DNA of 64,000 nucleotides from Lachnospiraceae bacterium (GTDB taxonomy: Bacteria > Bacillota > Clostridia > Lachnospirales > Lachnospiraceae): contig CAJTCL010000005.1 of assembly GCA_910575005.1 (NCBI GenBank), positions 1 through 64,000 of the forward strand, given 5' to 3'. The notes under the pieces were generated by a model. That model was not told the DNA's origin, made no database searches, and was given only the letters and a program-made list of their open reading frames with translations. Shown here piece after piece: positions 26,827 through 36,374 of the stretch (the first letter of the stretch is position 1; every line of letters starts with the position of its first letter). A program made the translations under genes and the position numbers.

Positions 26827-29058
26827 CTATTCTAGCTCCACAGCACTTAATACATACAGTCGAGACTCAAAATCGGTACACGGCGTCTGCTCTCTTCGTA
26901 CCTCTCCGGCAGTACTATCTGTTGTGCAAAGCCCTAGATTCATCAGTTCATCCCCATAACAACAGAAACTATCTGCATTAATCTGATAACAAATTTCTGG
27001 ATCCAATCCATGCAGACGTACTCTGGTAAATCGGCCATTCACCACATTCAATACGCGATACCACCCCACAATAGCCGTTCGTTTGTCCTCGCTGACCACC
27101 ATCCAGGCCATCTCATTTTCCGCAAAAGGACTCTTAATCCGATAAAAAGTACCAAACTGCAGCAGCCTGCGGTATTGCTTCATAAATGCTATCTGAGTCT
27201 TAACCTCTGCAATCTCCTCCTCGGTCAGCTTATTCAAATCCAACTCATATCCAAATGTTCCGAAATATGCCACATTTGCCCTGGTGTGTAAGGGCGTTTG
27301 ACGATATACTTGATGATTGGGAACCATTGATACATGAGTACCAATACTGCTGATTGGATAGCACAGAGAAGTGCCATACTGGATCTTCATGCGCTCCACC
27401 GCATCCGTGTCATCGCTGGCCCACCCCTGCGGCGCATAATAGAGCATTCCAGGGTCAAAGCGGCCTCCGCCGCTGGCACAGGACTCAAATAAAACTTCTG
27501 GAAATTGCTGTGTCAATCGCTCATAGAGGTCATAGACTCCGAGGATATAACGGTGATACACTTCTCCCTGACGCTCTGGGGGCAGATTAGAACTGAAACA
27601 CTCTGTGATACTGCGATTCATATCCCATTTAACATAGGAAACCTTGGCCTGGCCAAGAATTTTTGCCATCATTTCATAGATGCAGTCCACAACTTCCCTG
27701 TTGGAAAAATCCAGTACATACTGATATCTGCCATGTGATTTTGCACGCCCAGGAACAGAAATCACCCACTCTGGATGCCGACGGTACAAATCTGAATCCT
27801 CATTCACCATCTCTGGCTCAAACCACAATCCAAATTTTATTCCCATTTCCTCCATACGCTGTGCAATTCCAGCGATACCATTTGGCAAACGAGCCGGATT
27901 TGCCATCCAGTCTCCCAATCCAGCCTGGTCATTATTCCGCGCCCCAAACCAGCCATCATCCAGCACAAACAACTCTATGCCACATTCTTTGGCCTTGCTT
28001 GCAATCATAAGCAGCTTTTCTTCCGTAAAATCAAAATAAGTTGCCTCCCAGTTATTGATTAGAATCGGACGTTCCCGATCACGCCAATAGCCTCTTGCCA
28101 GACGTTTCTGGTACAATCTGTGGAAAGTCTGGCTCATACCATTTAAACCTTGATCCGTATATATCATAACTGCTTCCGGCGTCTGAAAACACTCCTTTGG
28201 TTCTAATTTCCAGGAAAATGTATCAGGATGGATTCCAGCCAGCACTCTGGTGACATCATGCGCATCCACCTCTGCCTGCATCAGAAAATTGCCGCTGTAG
28301 ATCAAACTAAAACCGATCGCTTCCCCCTGACTTTCTGTGGTCTCTGGACGTTTCAGCGCCAAAAAAGGATTGTGATGATGGGAAGAATTCCCCCGCATAC
28401 TGCCAATCGCCTGGATTCCACTTGCCAGCTTATGTATCTCGATCTGCCGCTCTCTTGACCAGGCACCGGACAACTGCAGCCACTGATATTCACAATCTGG
28501 CAAATCCAGACAAAGACTGAGTGCCCGCTCAAGTTTCAGTGCCTGTGCACCCTCGTTGTGGTAACAGATACTTCTGGCTATGATTCCTCCCTCGGCAAAA
28601 ATCGTGTAAAACAACTCAGCCCTGACTTTTGTGACTGGATCCAACAAATCAATCACCAGTGTGGACGCTTCATCGTCATCCTCTGTATAAGTTGCTGGAA
28701 GTCCTGTCAACAAAGGTTTTCCAGAATCCACATGATGGGAATGGTATTGAAAATCCGAGATCCGGCTGCCATTTTCCTGGCTAATCTCTACGGCTGAACT
28801 GCGATAATCACCAGTCCCAAAAACCGGCAGTTCCTGTTTGATATGTTCCAGGGAAAATGCTTTATCTCCCATAAAGGTACAAGACGCCATCGGCCGCGCC
28901 GCCAACTCCAATAAATCTGACATCCCTTTTCTGTCATGAATCTTTTTTCCAAAATACAAATGACCCAAATGTCCATTTTTCAAAACCATCATCACATAAC
29001 TGATAGATTCATTATACATATGAAATACTTTTGACTGTTGATGATATACAATATTCAT
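26827..29058 (-). CDS. Alpha-galactosidase, GH36 family
   Basis: 743 residues, cytoplasmic (no signal peptide). The N-terminal beta-supersandwich is followed by a TIM barrel with ERPILINNWEATYFDFTEEK, LFVLDDGWFGARNND, the catalytic nucleophile Asp in SYVKWDMNRS near residue 480, ESCASGGGRFD and the acid/base Asp in GWASDDTDAVERMKIQYG near 550. It releases terminal alpha-1,6-galactose from raffinose-family sugars or galactomannan fragments. A well-formed promoter precedes it and an AraC regulator lies immediately upstream on the same strand. No transporter is adjacent. Confidence 0.95.
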   Translation of the reverse strand: MNIVYHQQSKVFHMYNESISYVMMVLKNGHLGHLYFGKKIHDRKGMSDLLELAARPMASCTFMGDKAFSLEHIKQELPVFGTGDYRSSAVEISQENGSRISDFQYHSHHVDSGKPLLTGLPATYTEDDDEASTLVIDLLDPVTKVRAELFYTIFAEGGIIARSICYHNEGAQALKLERALSLCLDLPDCEYQWLQLSGAWSRERQIEIHKLASGIQAIGSMRGNSSHHHNPFLALKRPETTESQGEAIGFSLIYSGNFLMQAEVDAHDVTRVLAGIHPDTFSWKLEPKECFQTPEAVMIYTDQGLNGMSQTFHRLYQKRLARGYWRDRERPILINNWEATYFDFTEEKLLMIASKAKECGIELFVLDDGWFGARNNDQAGLGDWMANPARLPNGIAGIAQRMEEMGIKFGLWFEPEMVNEDSDLYRRHPEWVISVPGRAKSHGRYQYVLDFSNREVVDCIYEMMAKILGQAKVSYVKWDMNRSITECFSSNLPPERQGEVYHRYILGVYDLYERLTQQFPEVLFESCASGGGRFDPGMLYYAPQGWASDDTDAVERMKIQYGTSLCYPISSIGTHVSMVPNHQVYRQTPLHTRANVAYFGTFGYELDLNKLTEEEIAEVKTQIAFMKQYRRLLQFGTFYRIKSPFAENEMAWMVVSEDKRTAIVGWYRVLNVVNGRFTRVRLHGLDPEICYQINADSFCCYGDELMNLGLCTTDSTAGEVRREQTPCTDFESRLYVLSAVELE

Positions 29059-29134
29059 TTTCGTTTCCTCCTCTGCCTCTTTCCACCATATTTCTCTAAG
29101 AATCGTTCATATGTCTGGATTCTTTGATGGACTT

Positions 29135-29163
29135 ATTATAAATACTTTCATCACGTATTGACA
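29135..29163 (-). promoter_or_regulatory. Promoter of the alpha-galactosidase gene
   Basis: On the minus strand TGTCAA (29163-29158), 17 bases, TATAAT (29140-29135). The gene start is about 75 bases downstream. The AraC-type regulator ends 24 bases upstream of the -35, leaving little room for activator sites outside its coding end. Confidence 0.65.
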
Positions 29164-29186
29164 GAGTGTTTTGTATGCAAAAACAG

Positions 29187-30074
29187 TCAAAATGTTTCCA
29201 AAAGCTCCATCATCTCCCAATGTTGCTGCTCCAGCTTGTCCCGCTGGCTTCTGCGATACAACTTGCGGTAAAAACTGGGCGACCTCCCCATAAATTGTTT
29301 AAATGCTTTGGAAAATACCAACACGTCCTGATAGCCACAAGAGACGGCTACACATTCAATTGTCAGCTGTGTCAATTCCAAAAGCTCCCGCGCGCGCATG
29401 ATTCGCAGACGTGTCAAAAATTCTTTTGGCGATACCTTAAGATTTTCCTGAAACACCTTGTACAGATAACTGCGGCTGACACCTGTATGCTTTGCAATCT
29501 CTGTCACGCCAATCCCTTGGGAATAATTGTTGCGAATGAAATTGACTGCCTTCTTCACATAGATGCTTCCCTGAGTCTCTTCCACGACAGCACTCATTGG
29601 TACTTCTCTGGTAAGCACTGCAAAAAATTGATACAATAGACTCTGAAGATCATATTGATTCGTCTGGGAACCGCTATGATGCTTTAACATTTCACTGACA
29701 ATCCGTCTCAATTCCTCGCCATATTTACTTTGAAATATATGTTGATTGGCATTCAGCCCTAAATCCTCTAAAAATATTTCTGCCTGCATACCGGCAAACC
29801 CTACCCATAAATAAGTCCAGGGTTCTTTTTCATCTGCCTGATAAAAAATCAAAGTCTCTGGCTCAATCAAAAATCCCTGCCCTTGCTGCAGCATATATTT
29901 GCGGTCTCCCACTTGATAACTGCCTTTTCCAGACAAGATATAATGCAGAATATAATTCGGACGGATTGCCGGTCCAAAGCTGTGAGATGGTTCACATTCA
30001 GATACCCCGCAAAAGCACAGATACAGATCCTGAAATTTAGAATTCGTAAGCTGTAAAATATAAGCGTCTTCCAT
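29187..30074 (-). CDS. AraC-family regulator, probably of the alpha-galactosidase
   Basis: 295 residues. The N-terminal cupin sensor has RPNYILHYILSGKGSYQVGD and GQGFLIEPETLIFYQADEKE, PWTYLWVGFAG, the pattern of sugar-responsive AraC regulators such as MsmR or RafR. The C-terminal double helix-turn-helix has IGVTEIAKHTGVSRSYLYKV and CVAVSCGYQDVLVFSKAFKQ, MGRSPSFYRK. The ATG at 30074 has GGGAGGG 8 bases upstream. It is directly upstream of the GH36 gene, which suggests control of it, although co-transcription or autoregulation cannot be seen. Confidence 0.88.
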   Translation of the reverse strand: MEDAYILQLTNSKFQDLYLCFCGVSECEPSHSFGPAIRPNYILHYILSGKGSYQVGDRKYMLQQGQGFLIEPETLIFYQADEKEPWTYLWVGFAGMQAEIFLEDLGLNANQHIFQSKYGEELRRIVSEMLKHHSGSQTNQYDLQSLLYQFFAVLTREVPMSAVVEETQGSIYVKKAVNFIRNNYSQGIGVTEIAKHTGVSRSYLYKVFQENLKVSPKEFLTRLRIMRARELLELTQLTIECVAVSCGYQDVLVFSKAFKQFMGRSPSFYRKLYRRSQRDKLEQQHWEMMELLETF

Positions 30075-30177
30075 AGTCGTTCCCTCCCTTACAACACATG
30101 GGCAAATCAAATCGACTGCCCTGTATATAATTGTTTTTTATATTACTAGGAAATCCCCAGGAATTCCTATCAAGAAC

Positions 30178-30204
30178 AAAGAATCCTGCAAAGCAGGATT
30201 CTTT
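30178..30204. terminator. Terminator between glyA and the AraC gene
   Basis: A perfect 12-bp stem AAAGAATCCTGC-AAA-GCAGGATTCTTT, about 35 bases past the glyA stop. On the minus strand it is followed by GTTCTTG, on the plus strand by ATTCTTTCTT. Confidence 0.7.
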
Positions 30205-30238
30205 ATTCTTTCTTACTTCTGCAAGAACACGCTTCCTC

Positions 30239-31474
30239 TTACAGTGGATGCTGATCTGTCAGTTCCTTTACCATTGTACGCACTTCCTCAGATGCCGCTT
30301 CCCCTTCTTTGATTATCTTGGCAATACATTCTGCAACCTTGTCCATATCTGCCTCGGTAAATCCCCTGGAGGTAATTGCAGGAGTACCAAGACGAACTCC
30401 ACTGGTCACAAATGGAGATTTCGGATCATTGGGAATAGTATTCTTATTACAGGTTATATTTACGGAATCTAATAATTTCTCTACTGCCTTGCCGGTCAGC
30501 TCAAAAGGTGTCAAATCTACAAGCATTAAATGGTTGTCCGTTCCTCCTGACACCAGCTTAATTCCTCGTTCTGTCAATCCTTTTGCCAAAGCTTGGGCAT
30601 TCTTGGCAATGTTTTTCTGATACTCTTTAAAGCTATCCTCCAAAGCTTCCTTGAAGCATACTGCTTTTGCAGCAATCACATGCATCAGAGGGCCGCCCTG
30701 TATTCCTGGGAACACTGCTTTGTTAAAGTTAAACTTGTCTGCCATTTCCTGATTTGCCAAAATCATGCCGCCTCTTGGTCCACGCAGGGTCTTGTGCGTG
30801 GTAGTGGTGACAACATGTGCATGTGGGAATGGACTAGGATGGATGCCTGCGGCCACAAGTCCAGCGATATGTGCCATATCTACCATCAGATATGCTCCTG
30901 CTTCGTCTGCAATCTCACGGAATTTCTTAAAATCAATGGTTCTGGCATAGGCGCTTGCCCCTGCAATAATCATCTTTGGCTTACAATCGAGGGCAATCTC
31001 TCTGACCTTATCATAATCAATAAATCCTTCGTCATTGACGCCATATGGCACAATCTTAAAATAAGAACCTGAGAAATTAACTGGACTTCCGTGTGTCAAA
31101 TGTCCGCCGTGATCTAAATTCATTCCCATCACAGTATCTCCTGGCTCTAACATTGCAAACTGCACTGCCATATTTGCCTGGGCACCAGAATGAGGCTGTA
31201 CATTGGCATAATCACAGCCAAACAACTCTTTGGCACGCTCAATGGCCAGATTCTCCACCACGTCCACACATTCACAACCACCGTAATAACGTTTCCCTGG
31301 ATATCCTTCTGCATATTTATTGGTCATGGGGCTTCCCATCGCTGCCATAACAGCCTTGCTGACCCAGTTTTCCGATGCAATCAACTCAATATGACTGTTC
31401 TGTCTCTCCATCTCTGCTGTGATGGCATCTGCCACCTGTGAATCTACATTTTTCACTTCCTCAAATGAATACAT
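30239..31474 (-). CDS. glyA: Serine hydroxymethyltransferase
   Basis: 411 residues. It makes glycine and 5,10-methylene-THF from serine, the main one-carbon source. Motifs: [63 protein letters not shown] and the PLP lysine in [17 protein letters not shown] near residue 228. AAAGGAAG precedes the ATG. It is a single gene ended by its own hairpin. Confidence 0.98.
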   Translation of the reverse strand: MYSFEEVKNVDSQVADAITAEMERQNSHIELIASENWVSKAVMAAMGSPMTNKYAEGYPGKRYYGGCECVDVVENLAIERAKELFGCDYANVQPHSGAQANMAVQFAMLEPGDTVMGMNLDHGGHLTHGSPVNFSGSYFKIVPYGVNDEGFIDYDKVREIALDCKPKMIIAGASAYARTIDFKKFREIADEAGAYLMVDMAHIAGLVAAGIHPSPFPHAHVVTTTTHKTLRGPRGGMILANQEMADKFNFNKAVFPGIQGGPLMHVIAAKAVCFKEALEDSFKEYQKNIAKNAQALAKGLTERGIKLVSGGTDNHLMLVDLTPFELTGKAVEKLLDSVNITCNKNTIPNDPKSPFVTSGVRLGTPAITSRGFTEADMDKVAECIAKIIKEGEAASEEVRTMVKELTDQHPL

Positions 31475-31537
31475 TTTCTTCTTCCTTTCTGTATCTTAAC
31501 TCAATTAAAAAGTTGTTGATTTTTAACGATATTCACA

Positions 31538-31596
31538 ACTATTCAGAACTCCATGACAGCATGTCTGGCAGATCTGGTGTTTTGGCTCTGAATAGT
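31538..31596. repeat. Member B of the small dispersed palindromic repeat
   Basis: Arms ACTATTCAGA (31538-31547) and TCTGAATAGT (31587-31596) are perfectly complementary and enclose GACAGCATGTCTGGC and GGTGTTTTGG. The interior and right arm align with copies at 15185-15275 and 48872-48924. It lies upstream of glyA and downstream of the DUF368 gene. Confidence 0.55.
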
Positions 31597-31686
31597 ATCT
31601 ATTTTAATCATATTATTTTATATTTTGAAAGTCAATAAAAAAACTCTCTAACGCCTGATTTTATACTTTTTAGAACCTTGATTTTC

Positions 31687-32535
31687 TTATTCTTCCCCAA
31701 GATTTAGAGCAATAATAACTCCAACCACAAGAGCAACAATACCTGAAATGATTGTGAAAATGGTGATCGCGCCAAAACTGTTCATCACAAGAATTGCCAC
31801 TGGAGAGGCCACAATCAGGCCGATAATCGCCCAATATGCATATTCTGGAAATCTGTCAAAAATCACCTCAATGATTTTGGCGATGGCAAAAATTCCAATC
31901 ACAACGCCAATTCCAAACGGAACCAGTACCTTACAGCCTTCTAAAATGCCTGGCATATTAAAATGAATCAGATTGTCAATAAAATTATTGATCTCGCTGA
32001 GCACAGGATTATAATAACCCATCAGCATCAACATCATCGAGCCGCTGACACCAGGGATTACCATTGTGGCAGAAGCTACAATCCCCACTCCAAAAAGCTT
32101 TACTATATTGACCAGGTTAAAACTTAAATCTGCTGCCGCACCTTCCTGTTCCCCTAACAACGCCAGCCCTGCCACGAGACCAAAAAACAATAGAAAAGCC
32201 AGAATATGTCCTACGCGTATCGTTTTACCTTTCACTTTTTTACCAATTGCCGGAAGTCCCCCAATAATCAGGCCGATAAACAATAAGTTTGTCTGAAAAG
32301 GCACTTTTGCAAACATATACTCAATAATCCGTGCCAAAACTACAATGCCCAAAAGCATTCCAATCACAATTGGAATTAAAATCTTCATGCTTTTCTTAAA
32401 TTCAGAAAACAGATGTGTCGCCGCATGGATCATCTTATCATAGACTCCCATAGAGACCGCCATAGTGCCGCCGCTGACGCCAGGAATAATATTTGCTACC
32501 CCCATCACGACGCCCTTCAAAATCATTTTTATCAT
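31687..32535 (-). CDS. popT: PopT-type (DUF368) undecaprenyl phosphate translocase
   Basis: 282 residues, all membrane, with about eight hydrophobic segments. It has the family's repeated motif NIIPGVSGGTMAVSMGVYDK near residue 16 and ATMVIPGVSGSMMLMLMGYY near 157. DUF368 proteins were shown to recycle undecaprenyl phosphate across the membrane for wall-polymer synthesis. The start overlaps the hisC stop (ATGA), so it is the last gene of an aminotransferase-hisC-popT run; no functional link to histidine is obvious. Confidence 0.88.
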   Translation of the reverse strand: MIKMILKGVVMGVANIIPGVSGGTMAVSMGVYDKMIHAATHLFSEFKKSMKILIPIVIGMLLGIVVLARIIEYMFAKVPFQTNLLFIGLIIGGLPAIGKKVKGKTIRVGHILAFLLFFGLVAGLALLGEQEGAAADLSFNLVNIVKLFGVGIVASATMVIPGVSGSMMLMLMGYYNPVLSEINNFIDNLIHFNMPGILEGCKVLVPFGIGVVIGIFAIAKIIEVIFDRFPEYAYWAIIGLIVASPVAILVMNSFGAITIFTIISGIVALVVGVIIALNLGEE

Positions 32536-33596
32536 AGATTCTCTCCTAAATACTGTTCTAGAAATGAAATTAAGGCCTTCATTTCCTGATCTGTGCCAAT
32601 GGAAATCCGCAGATAATTGTCAATTCTAGGTTTTGCAAAATAACGCACATAAATTCCCTCTGCTTTTAATGCCTCAAATAAATCTCTGGCTGCAATGTTT
32701 GGATGACTGGCAAAAATAAAATTGCTTTGGGAATCTTGAAAAACAAAACCAAGCTTCTTTAACTGTTTTTGGGTCCATTCTCTCGTATTAATCACTTTCT
32801 GCAAAGTCTGCCGAAAATATACCTTATCTTTCACTGCTTCCACGCCCATTGCAATGGTAACAGTGTCCATCGTATAGGAATTAAAGGAATATTTGGCATC
32901 ATTTAAATATTTTATCAGTTTCTGATTTCCCAATGCATAACCGATGCGCATACCAGCAAGGCTCCTGGACTTCGAGAAGGTCTGCACCACCAAAAGATTG
33001 TCATATTTGGGCAGCAGACTGAATGCGGACTTCCCACCAAAATCAATATATGCTTCATCTATGATAACAATGACCTCAGGATTACCAGCGATGATCTGTT
33101 CTAACTCTGCCAGCTCCTTCCAAGTTCCTGTGGGGGCATTGGGATTGGCAATTACAATCCCGCCGCAGTCCTTAAGATAATCTTCGGTGCGGATCTGAAA
33201 TTTTTCATCCAACGGCTGGCATTGATAGGGAATGCGAAAAAGTTCTGCCCAGACATCATAAAAAGAATAAGTGATGTCTGGAAATAAAACTGGCTTCTGA
33301 CTGTTAAAAAACGTCAGGAAACTCATTGCCAGCACATCATCTGAGCCCACGCCCACAAAAACTTGCTCTTTTTGCAGACCATGATATTCTGCAAGCGCAC
33401 TGACAAGATCATCCGCTGTCGGATCTGGATATTTCCGCAGTCCTTGTACATCCATTTCCCTTAAAATCTCAGCCACACCAGGCGCAGGAGGATAAGGATT
33501 TTCATTGGTGTTTAATTTTATGATATCAGATCGGTTTGGCTGTTCCCCTGGTGTATAAGGGACAACCTTTCTCACATTTTCTTCCCAAGCTGCCAT
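32532..33596 (-). CDS. hisC: Histidinol-phosphate aminotransferase
   Basis: 354 residues, fold-type I PLP aminotransferase. Motifs: IIKLNTNENPYPPAPGV, VGVGSDDVLAMSFLTFFN, NPNAPTGTW, VIIDEAYIDFGG and the PLP lysine in VVQTFSKSRSLAGMRIGYAL near residue 220. It converts histidinol phosphate and 2-oxoglutarate to imidazole-acetol phosphate in histidine synthesis. Some homologues act on other amino acids, and no other his genes are here. The ATG at 33596 has AGGGGAG 6 bases upstream and lies just after the stop of the upstream aminotransferase. Confidence 0.88.
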   Translation of the reverse strand: MAAWEENVRKVVPYTPGEQPNRSDIIKLNTNENPYPPAPGVAEILREMDVQGLRKYPDPTADDLVSALAEYHGLQKEQVFVGVGSDDVLAMSFLTFFNSQKPVLFPDITYSFYDVWAELFRIPYQCQPLDEKFQIRTEDYLKDCGGIVIANPNAPTGTWKELAELEQIIAGNPEVIVIIDEAYIDFGGKSAFSLLPKYDNLLVVQTFSKSRSLAGMRIGYALGNQKLIKYLNDAKYSFNSYTMDTVTIAMGVEAVKDKVYFRQTLQKVINTREWTQKQLKKLGFVFQDSQSNFIFASHPNIAARDLFEALKAEGIYVRYFAKPRIDNYLRISIGTDQEMKALISFLEQYLGENL

Positions 33597-33607
33597 AAGT
33601 TCTCCCC

Positions 33608-34798
33608 TCAAGATAATCCGTATTCTTCTGCCAACGCTTCAAATGCAGGCAGAGAACGCTCTATCATTTCATAAGAAACACAGTAAGCAAGACGCACAAA
33701 ACCTGAACAGGAAAAGGTTGTCCCGCCTACCAGCAGAATATGATGTTTCTTGGCCGCTTCCACAAATTTCTTCTCATCTGGATCTGGAGATTTGATAAAC
33801 AGATAGAAAGCCCCTTGAGGTTTAATACAGGTAAACCCATACTTTGTCAACGCTCCATAAATCAATTGCCGATTGCGGTCATAATATGCAACATCTGTGG
33901 TACAATTCATACAGGGAATCAAAGCCTTTTGCATCAAAGACGGAGCATTTACAAATCCTAACATTCGATTAGCCACAGATAATCCGCTGCACGTCTGTTC
34001 ACAATCTGCCATCTGTGGACTGACAGCAATATAACCGATACGCTCTCCAGGTATGGACAAGGATTTGCTAAAGGAATAGGTCACAAATGTATTGTCATAA
34101 TATTTTGTCAGAAATGGTACTTTATTACCATCATAGACCAGCTCTCGGTAAGGCTCATCGGAAACCATAAAGATCTCATGGCCATATTGCTTCTGTTTCT
34201 GCTCCAAAAGCGCTGCCATTCTCTGAATAGTCTCCTCTGAGTAAATCACTCCTGTGGGATTAACCGGATTATTGATAATAATTGCCTTTGTTTTCTCGGT
34301 AATTTTACTCTCTAAATCTGCAAAATCCGGCTGAAAAGTATCTTGATTTGGTTCTGCCACTTTTAAAATCCCCTGGTGGTTGGCAACATATCCGCGATAT
34401 TCCCCAAAATAAGGCGCCAACGCCAAGACTTCATCCTCTGGATCTAAAATCGTCTTAAACACCACATTCAACGCGCCTGCTGCACCTACTGTCATCACAA
34501 TATGTTTATGCTCAAATGCTGTCCCAAAGCGCTGATTGAGATTGTCCGCGATTGCCTGTCTGGTCTCTGGATAGCCGGCATTATCCATATAACCATGAAG
34601 CTCTAAGGAACTCTCATTTTTTACAGCGTCAATAATTGCCTGGTTATATTCTGCGGGCACTGGTGTCATTGGATTTCCCAGGCTAAAATCAAAAACATTT
34701 TCGGCGCCAATCTTAGCAGCCATTGCCCTGCCTTCCTGAAACATGGCGCGAATGGCGGAACTGCCTGCAACTGCCTGCTGCATTTTCTCTGAAATCAT
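33608..34798 (-). CDS. Class I pyridoxal-phosphate aminotransferase
   Basis: 396 residues. Motifs: FDFSLGNPMTPVPAEYNQA, MTVGAAGALNVVFKTILDPE, IINNPVNPTGVIYSEE, VSDEPYRELVYDG and PLP lysine in YSFSKSLSIPGERIGYIAVS near residue 238. It is of the aspartate/aromatic/alanine group; the substrate is not decided by sequence. It is first in the run with hisC and popT. The 5' leader contains two strong hairpins. Confidence 0.88.
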   Translation of the reverse strand: MISEKMQQAVAGSSAIRAMFQEGRAMAAKIGAENVFDFSLGNPMTPVPAEYNQAIIDAVKNESSLELHGYMDNAGYPETRQAIADNLNQRFGTAFEHKHIVMTVGAAGALNVVFKTILDPEDEVLALAPYFGEYRGYVANHQGILKVAEPNQDTFQPDFADLESKITEKTKAIIINNPVNPTGVIYSEETIQRMAALLEQKQKQYGHEIFMVSDEPYRELVYDGNKVPFLTKYYDNTFVTYSFSKSLSIPGERIGYIAVSPQMADCEQTCSGLSVANRMLGFVNAPSLMQKALIPCMNCTTDVAYYDRNRQLIYGALTKYGFTCIKPQGAFYLFIKSPDPDEKKFVEAAKKHHILLVGGTTFSCSGFVRLAYCVSYEMIERSLPAFEALAEEYGLS

Positions 34799-34824
34799 TT
34801 TCTCATCCTCTTTCTTTTATTCCT

Positions 34825-34950
34825 ATACTCACGGTTGATGAAATCTACTGTGAGTATCGCGCCAGCCGCAGCCGCAAAGTGGCATAATTCCTTATGCGGC
34901 TGTGCGCATCATATTATGCTGTGCGACAGATTTATCTGACGCTCAGTATA
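34825..34950 (-). promoter_or_regulatory. Structured leader upstream of the aminotransferase operon
   Basis: Two stems are clear: ATACTCAC/GTGAGTAT (34825-34832 with 34850-34857) and CAGCCGCA/TGCGGCTG (34863-34870 with 34895-34902). A small CAGAT/ATCTG hairpin lies near 34930. No T-run follows either stem before the gene, so this is not a plain terminator. I do not recognise a riboswitch class. Confidence 0.35.
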
Positions 34951-35004
34951 ACTACTCCACATTCTCCCTATTCTACCACGAATGCCCATAAAAAAAAAGA
35001 GGAT

Positions 35005-35102
35005 GTATATGAGTGATTAAAAATATCCCCCTCCAAAACCCAAAAAATTCTATAGATATGTTGAAATAAGTATATGAGTGATTAAAAATATCCCCCTCCA
35101 AA
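35005..35102. repeat. 33-bp direct repeat, two copies 65 bp apart
   Basis: Positions 35005-35037 and 35070-35102 are identical (from GTATATGAGTGATTAAAAAT to CCCCCTCCAAA). The second copy forms one arm of the terminator at 35091-35138, so this is a partial duplication of the terminator tail. Confidence 0.9.
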
Positions 35103-35138
35103 GCAGAAATTTCTCTCATTCATCTGCTTAGAGGGGGA
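35091..35138 (-). terminator. Terminator of the galactan operon
   Basis: On the minus strand GATCCCCCTC pairs with GAGGGGGA and AAGCAGA with TCTGCTT (35101-35107 with 35123-35129). ATATTTTTAATC follows. It lies about 30 bases past the GH53 stop. On the plus strand ATCAGATTTTT follows, so it may act both ways. Confidence 0.8.
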
Positions 35139-35169
35139 TCAGATTTTTGGTACAATAACAATTTTATAA

Positions 35170-36309
35170 CTATTCTAATCCATGAAACTTTTTAATGACA
35201 TCCAACGCCGGCAATGGTCTGCCCTCATAGTCGAACAACGCTTGATTTGCCCACTCATTGCCGCATGGTCCTGGATCCTTCATGTATTTTAAAGAAGCCT
35301 CTGTTGCCCAGCCGCTGCCTGGTACTGGGATCCAAGCGGGTTCCCAATAGAAGAATCCTCTGCCAAGACCATCGGGAACTGTTGCAATCCGCTTCATCAG
35401 ATCTGCCATAAAATCTGCTTGTCCTTGTTTGGTCATCGGATAATCAATTTTCTTTACCAGCTCAGGCTTTGTCGCCATTCCCTTACGCTCCTGGGGTTTT
35501 AGCTTCTCATATTTTGCATAGTCCTCCATCGTAAAGCCCATAGAAACCTCGGCAACCACCAATTCCTTTTTATAACGCTTTGCAAGATCATTCATATTAT
35601 ATTCCAAGTCAGCGAGAGAGCCATGCCAGAATGGATAGTAGGACAAGCCAATGATATCAAAGTCAGCGCCATCATTTTCAAAATAGCTGTCAAACCATTC
35701 ACGATACAACTCATTGTTGCCGCCATTGTCCAGATGTATCATAATTGGAATATCTGGATCCATTGTGCGCACAGCACGAATCCCCGCATTGACGAGCATA
35801 GCAATATTCTCATAGTTTGGGCGCTTTCCATCTGGCCACAGCAGGCCATTAGACAATTCATTGCCAATCTGAATCATATCTGGAAACACACCCTCTGTCC
35901 TGAAATTGCGCAGCACAGCGAGCGTATAGTCATATACCGCATACTCCAGCCGCTTGCCAGTAAAGTCTGCCCACGCTTTGGGCTTAATCTGTTTGCCTGG
36001 ATCCGCCCAGAAATCACTATAATGCAAATCAAGCAGCACAGACATATCACGCTCCTTTACCCGCTTTGCCATAGCAATCGTTGTCTCCATGTCGTTATTT
36101 CCGCCCCCGTAAGGCTCTCCCTGATAAGAACAAGGATTATTCCACAGCCGCAGCCTTATGGCATTGGTTCCATATTCCTGTAATATGGTGAGCAAATCCC
36201 TCTGATCTCCATCTTCATCCTGGAATTTTGCTCCCAGTGACTCCAATTCCATAAGGGAGGAAACATCCATTCCCTTGATAAATTTCTTTTTCTCTGAAAT
36301 TTTTCCCAT
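35170..36309 (-). CDS. ganB: Endo-beta-1,4-galactanase, GH53 family
   Basis: 379 residues, TIM-barrel glycosidase that cuts beta-1,4-galactan side chains of pectin. Motifs: FIKGMDVSSLMELESLGAKF at the N-terminus, AIRLRLWNNPCS, SVLLDLHYSDFWADPGKQ, the acid/base Glu in MIQIGNELSNGLLWP near residue 155 and the probable nucleophile Glu in LVVAEVSMGFT near 255. The start at 36309 follows AGGAG by 6 bases. There is no signal peptide, whereas most GH53 enzymes are secreted, so this one should cleave imported galactooligosaccharides in the cytoplasm. It is the last gene of the operon with lacZ. Confidence 0.9.
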   Translation of the reverse strand: MGKISEKKKFIKGMDVSSLMELESLGAKFQDEDGDQRDLLTILQEYGTNAIRLRLWNNPCSYQGEPYGGGNNDMETTIAMAKRVKERDMSVLLDLHYSDFWADPGKQIKPKAWADFTGKRLEYAVYDYTLAVLRNFRTEGVFPDMIQIGNELSNGLLWPDGKRPNYENIAMLVNAGIRAVRTMDPDIPIMIHLDNGGNNELYREWFDSYFENDGADFDIIGLSYYPFWHGSLADLEYNMNDLAKRYKKELVVAEVSMGFTMEDYAKYEKLKPQERKGMATKPELVKKIDYPMTKQGQADFMADLMKRIATVPDGLGRGFFYWEPAWIPVPGSGWATEASLKYMKDPGPCGNEWANQALFDYEGRPLPALDVIKKFHGLE

Positions 36310-36374
36310 AGCTTTCTCCTCTTTCCCATCCAAAAATGAGGGCGCAAAAATTTTCCTTGCTGCCCTCATCCCTG

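Noticed and set aside
35005-35102. CRISPR array from spaced direct repeats
   Set aside because: Only two copies, one inside a terminator stem, and no cas genes in the window.
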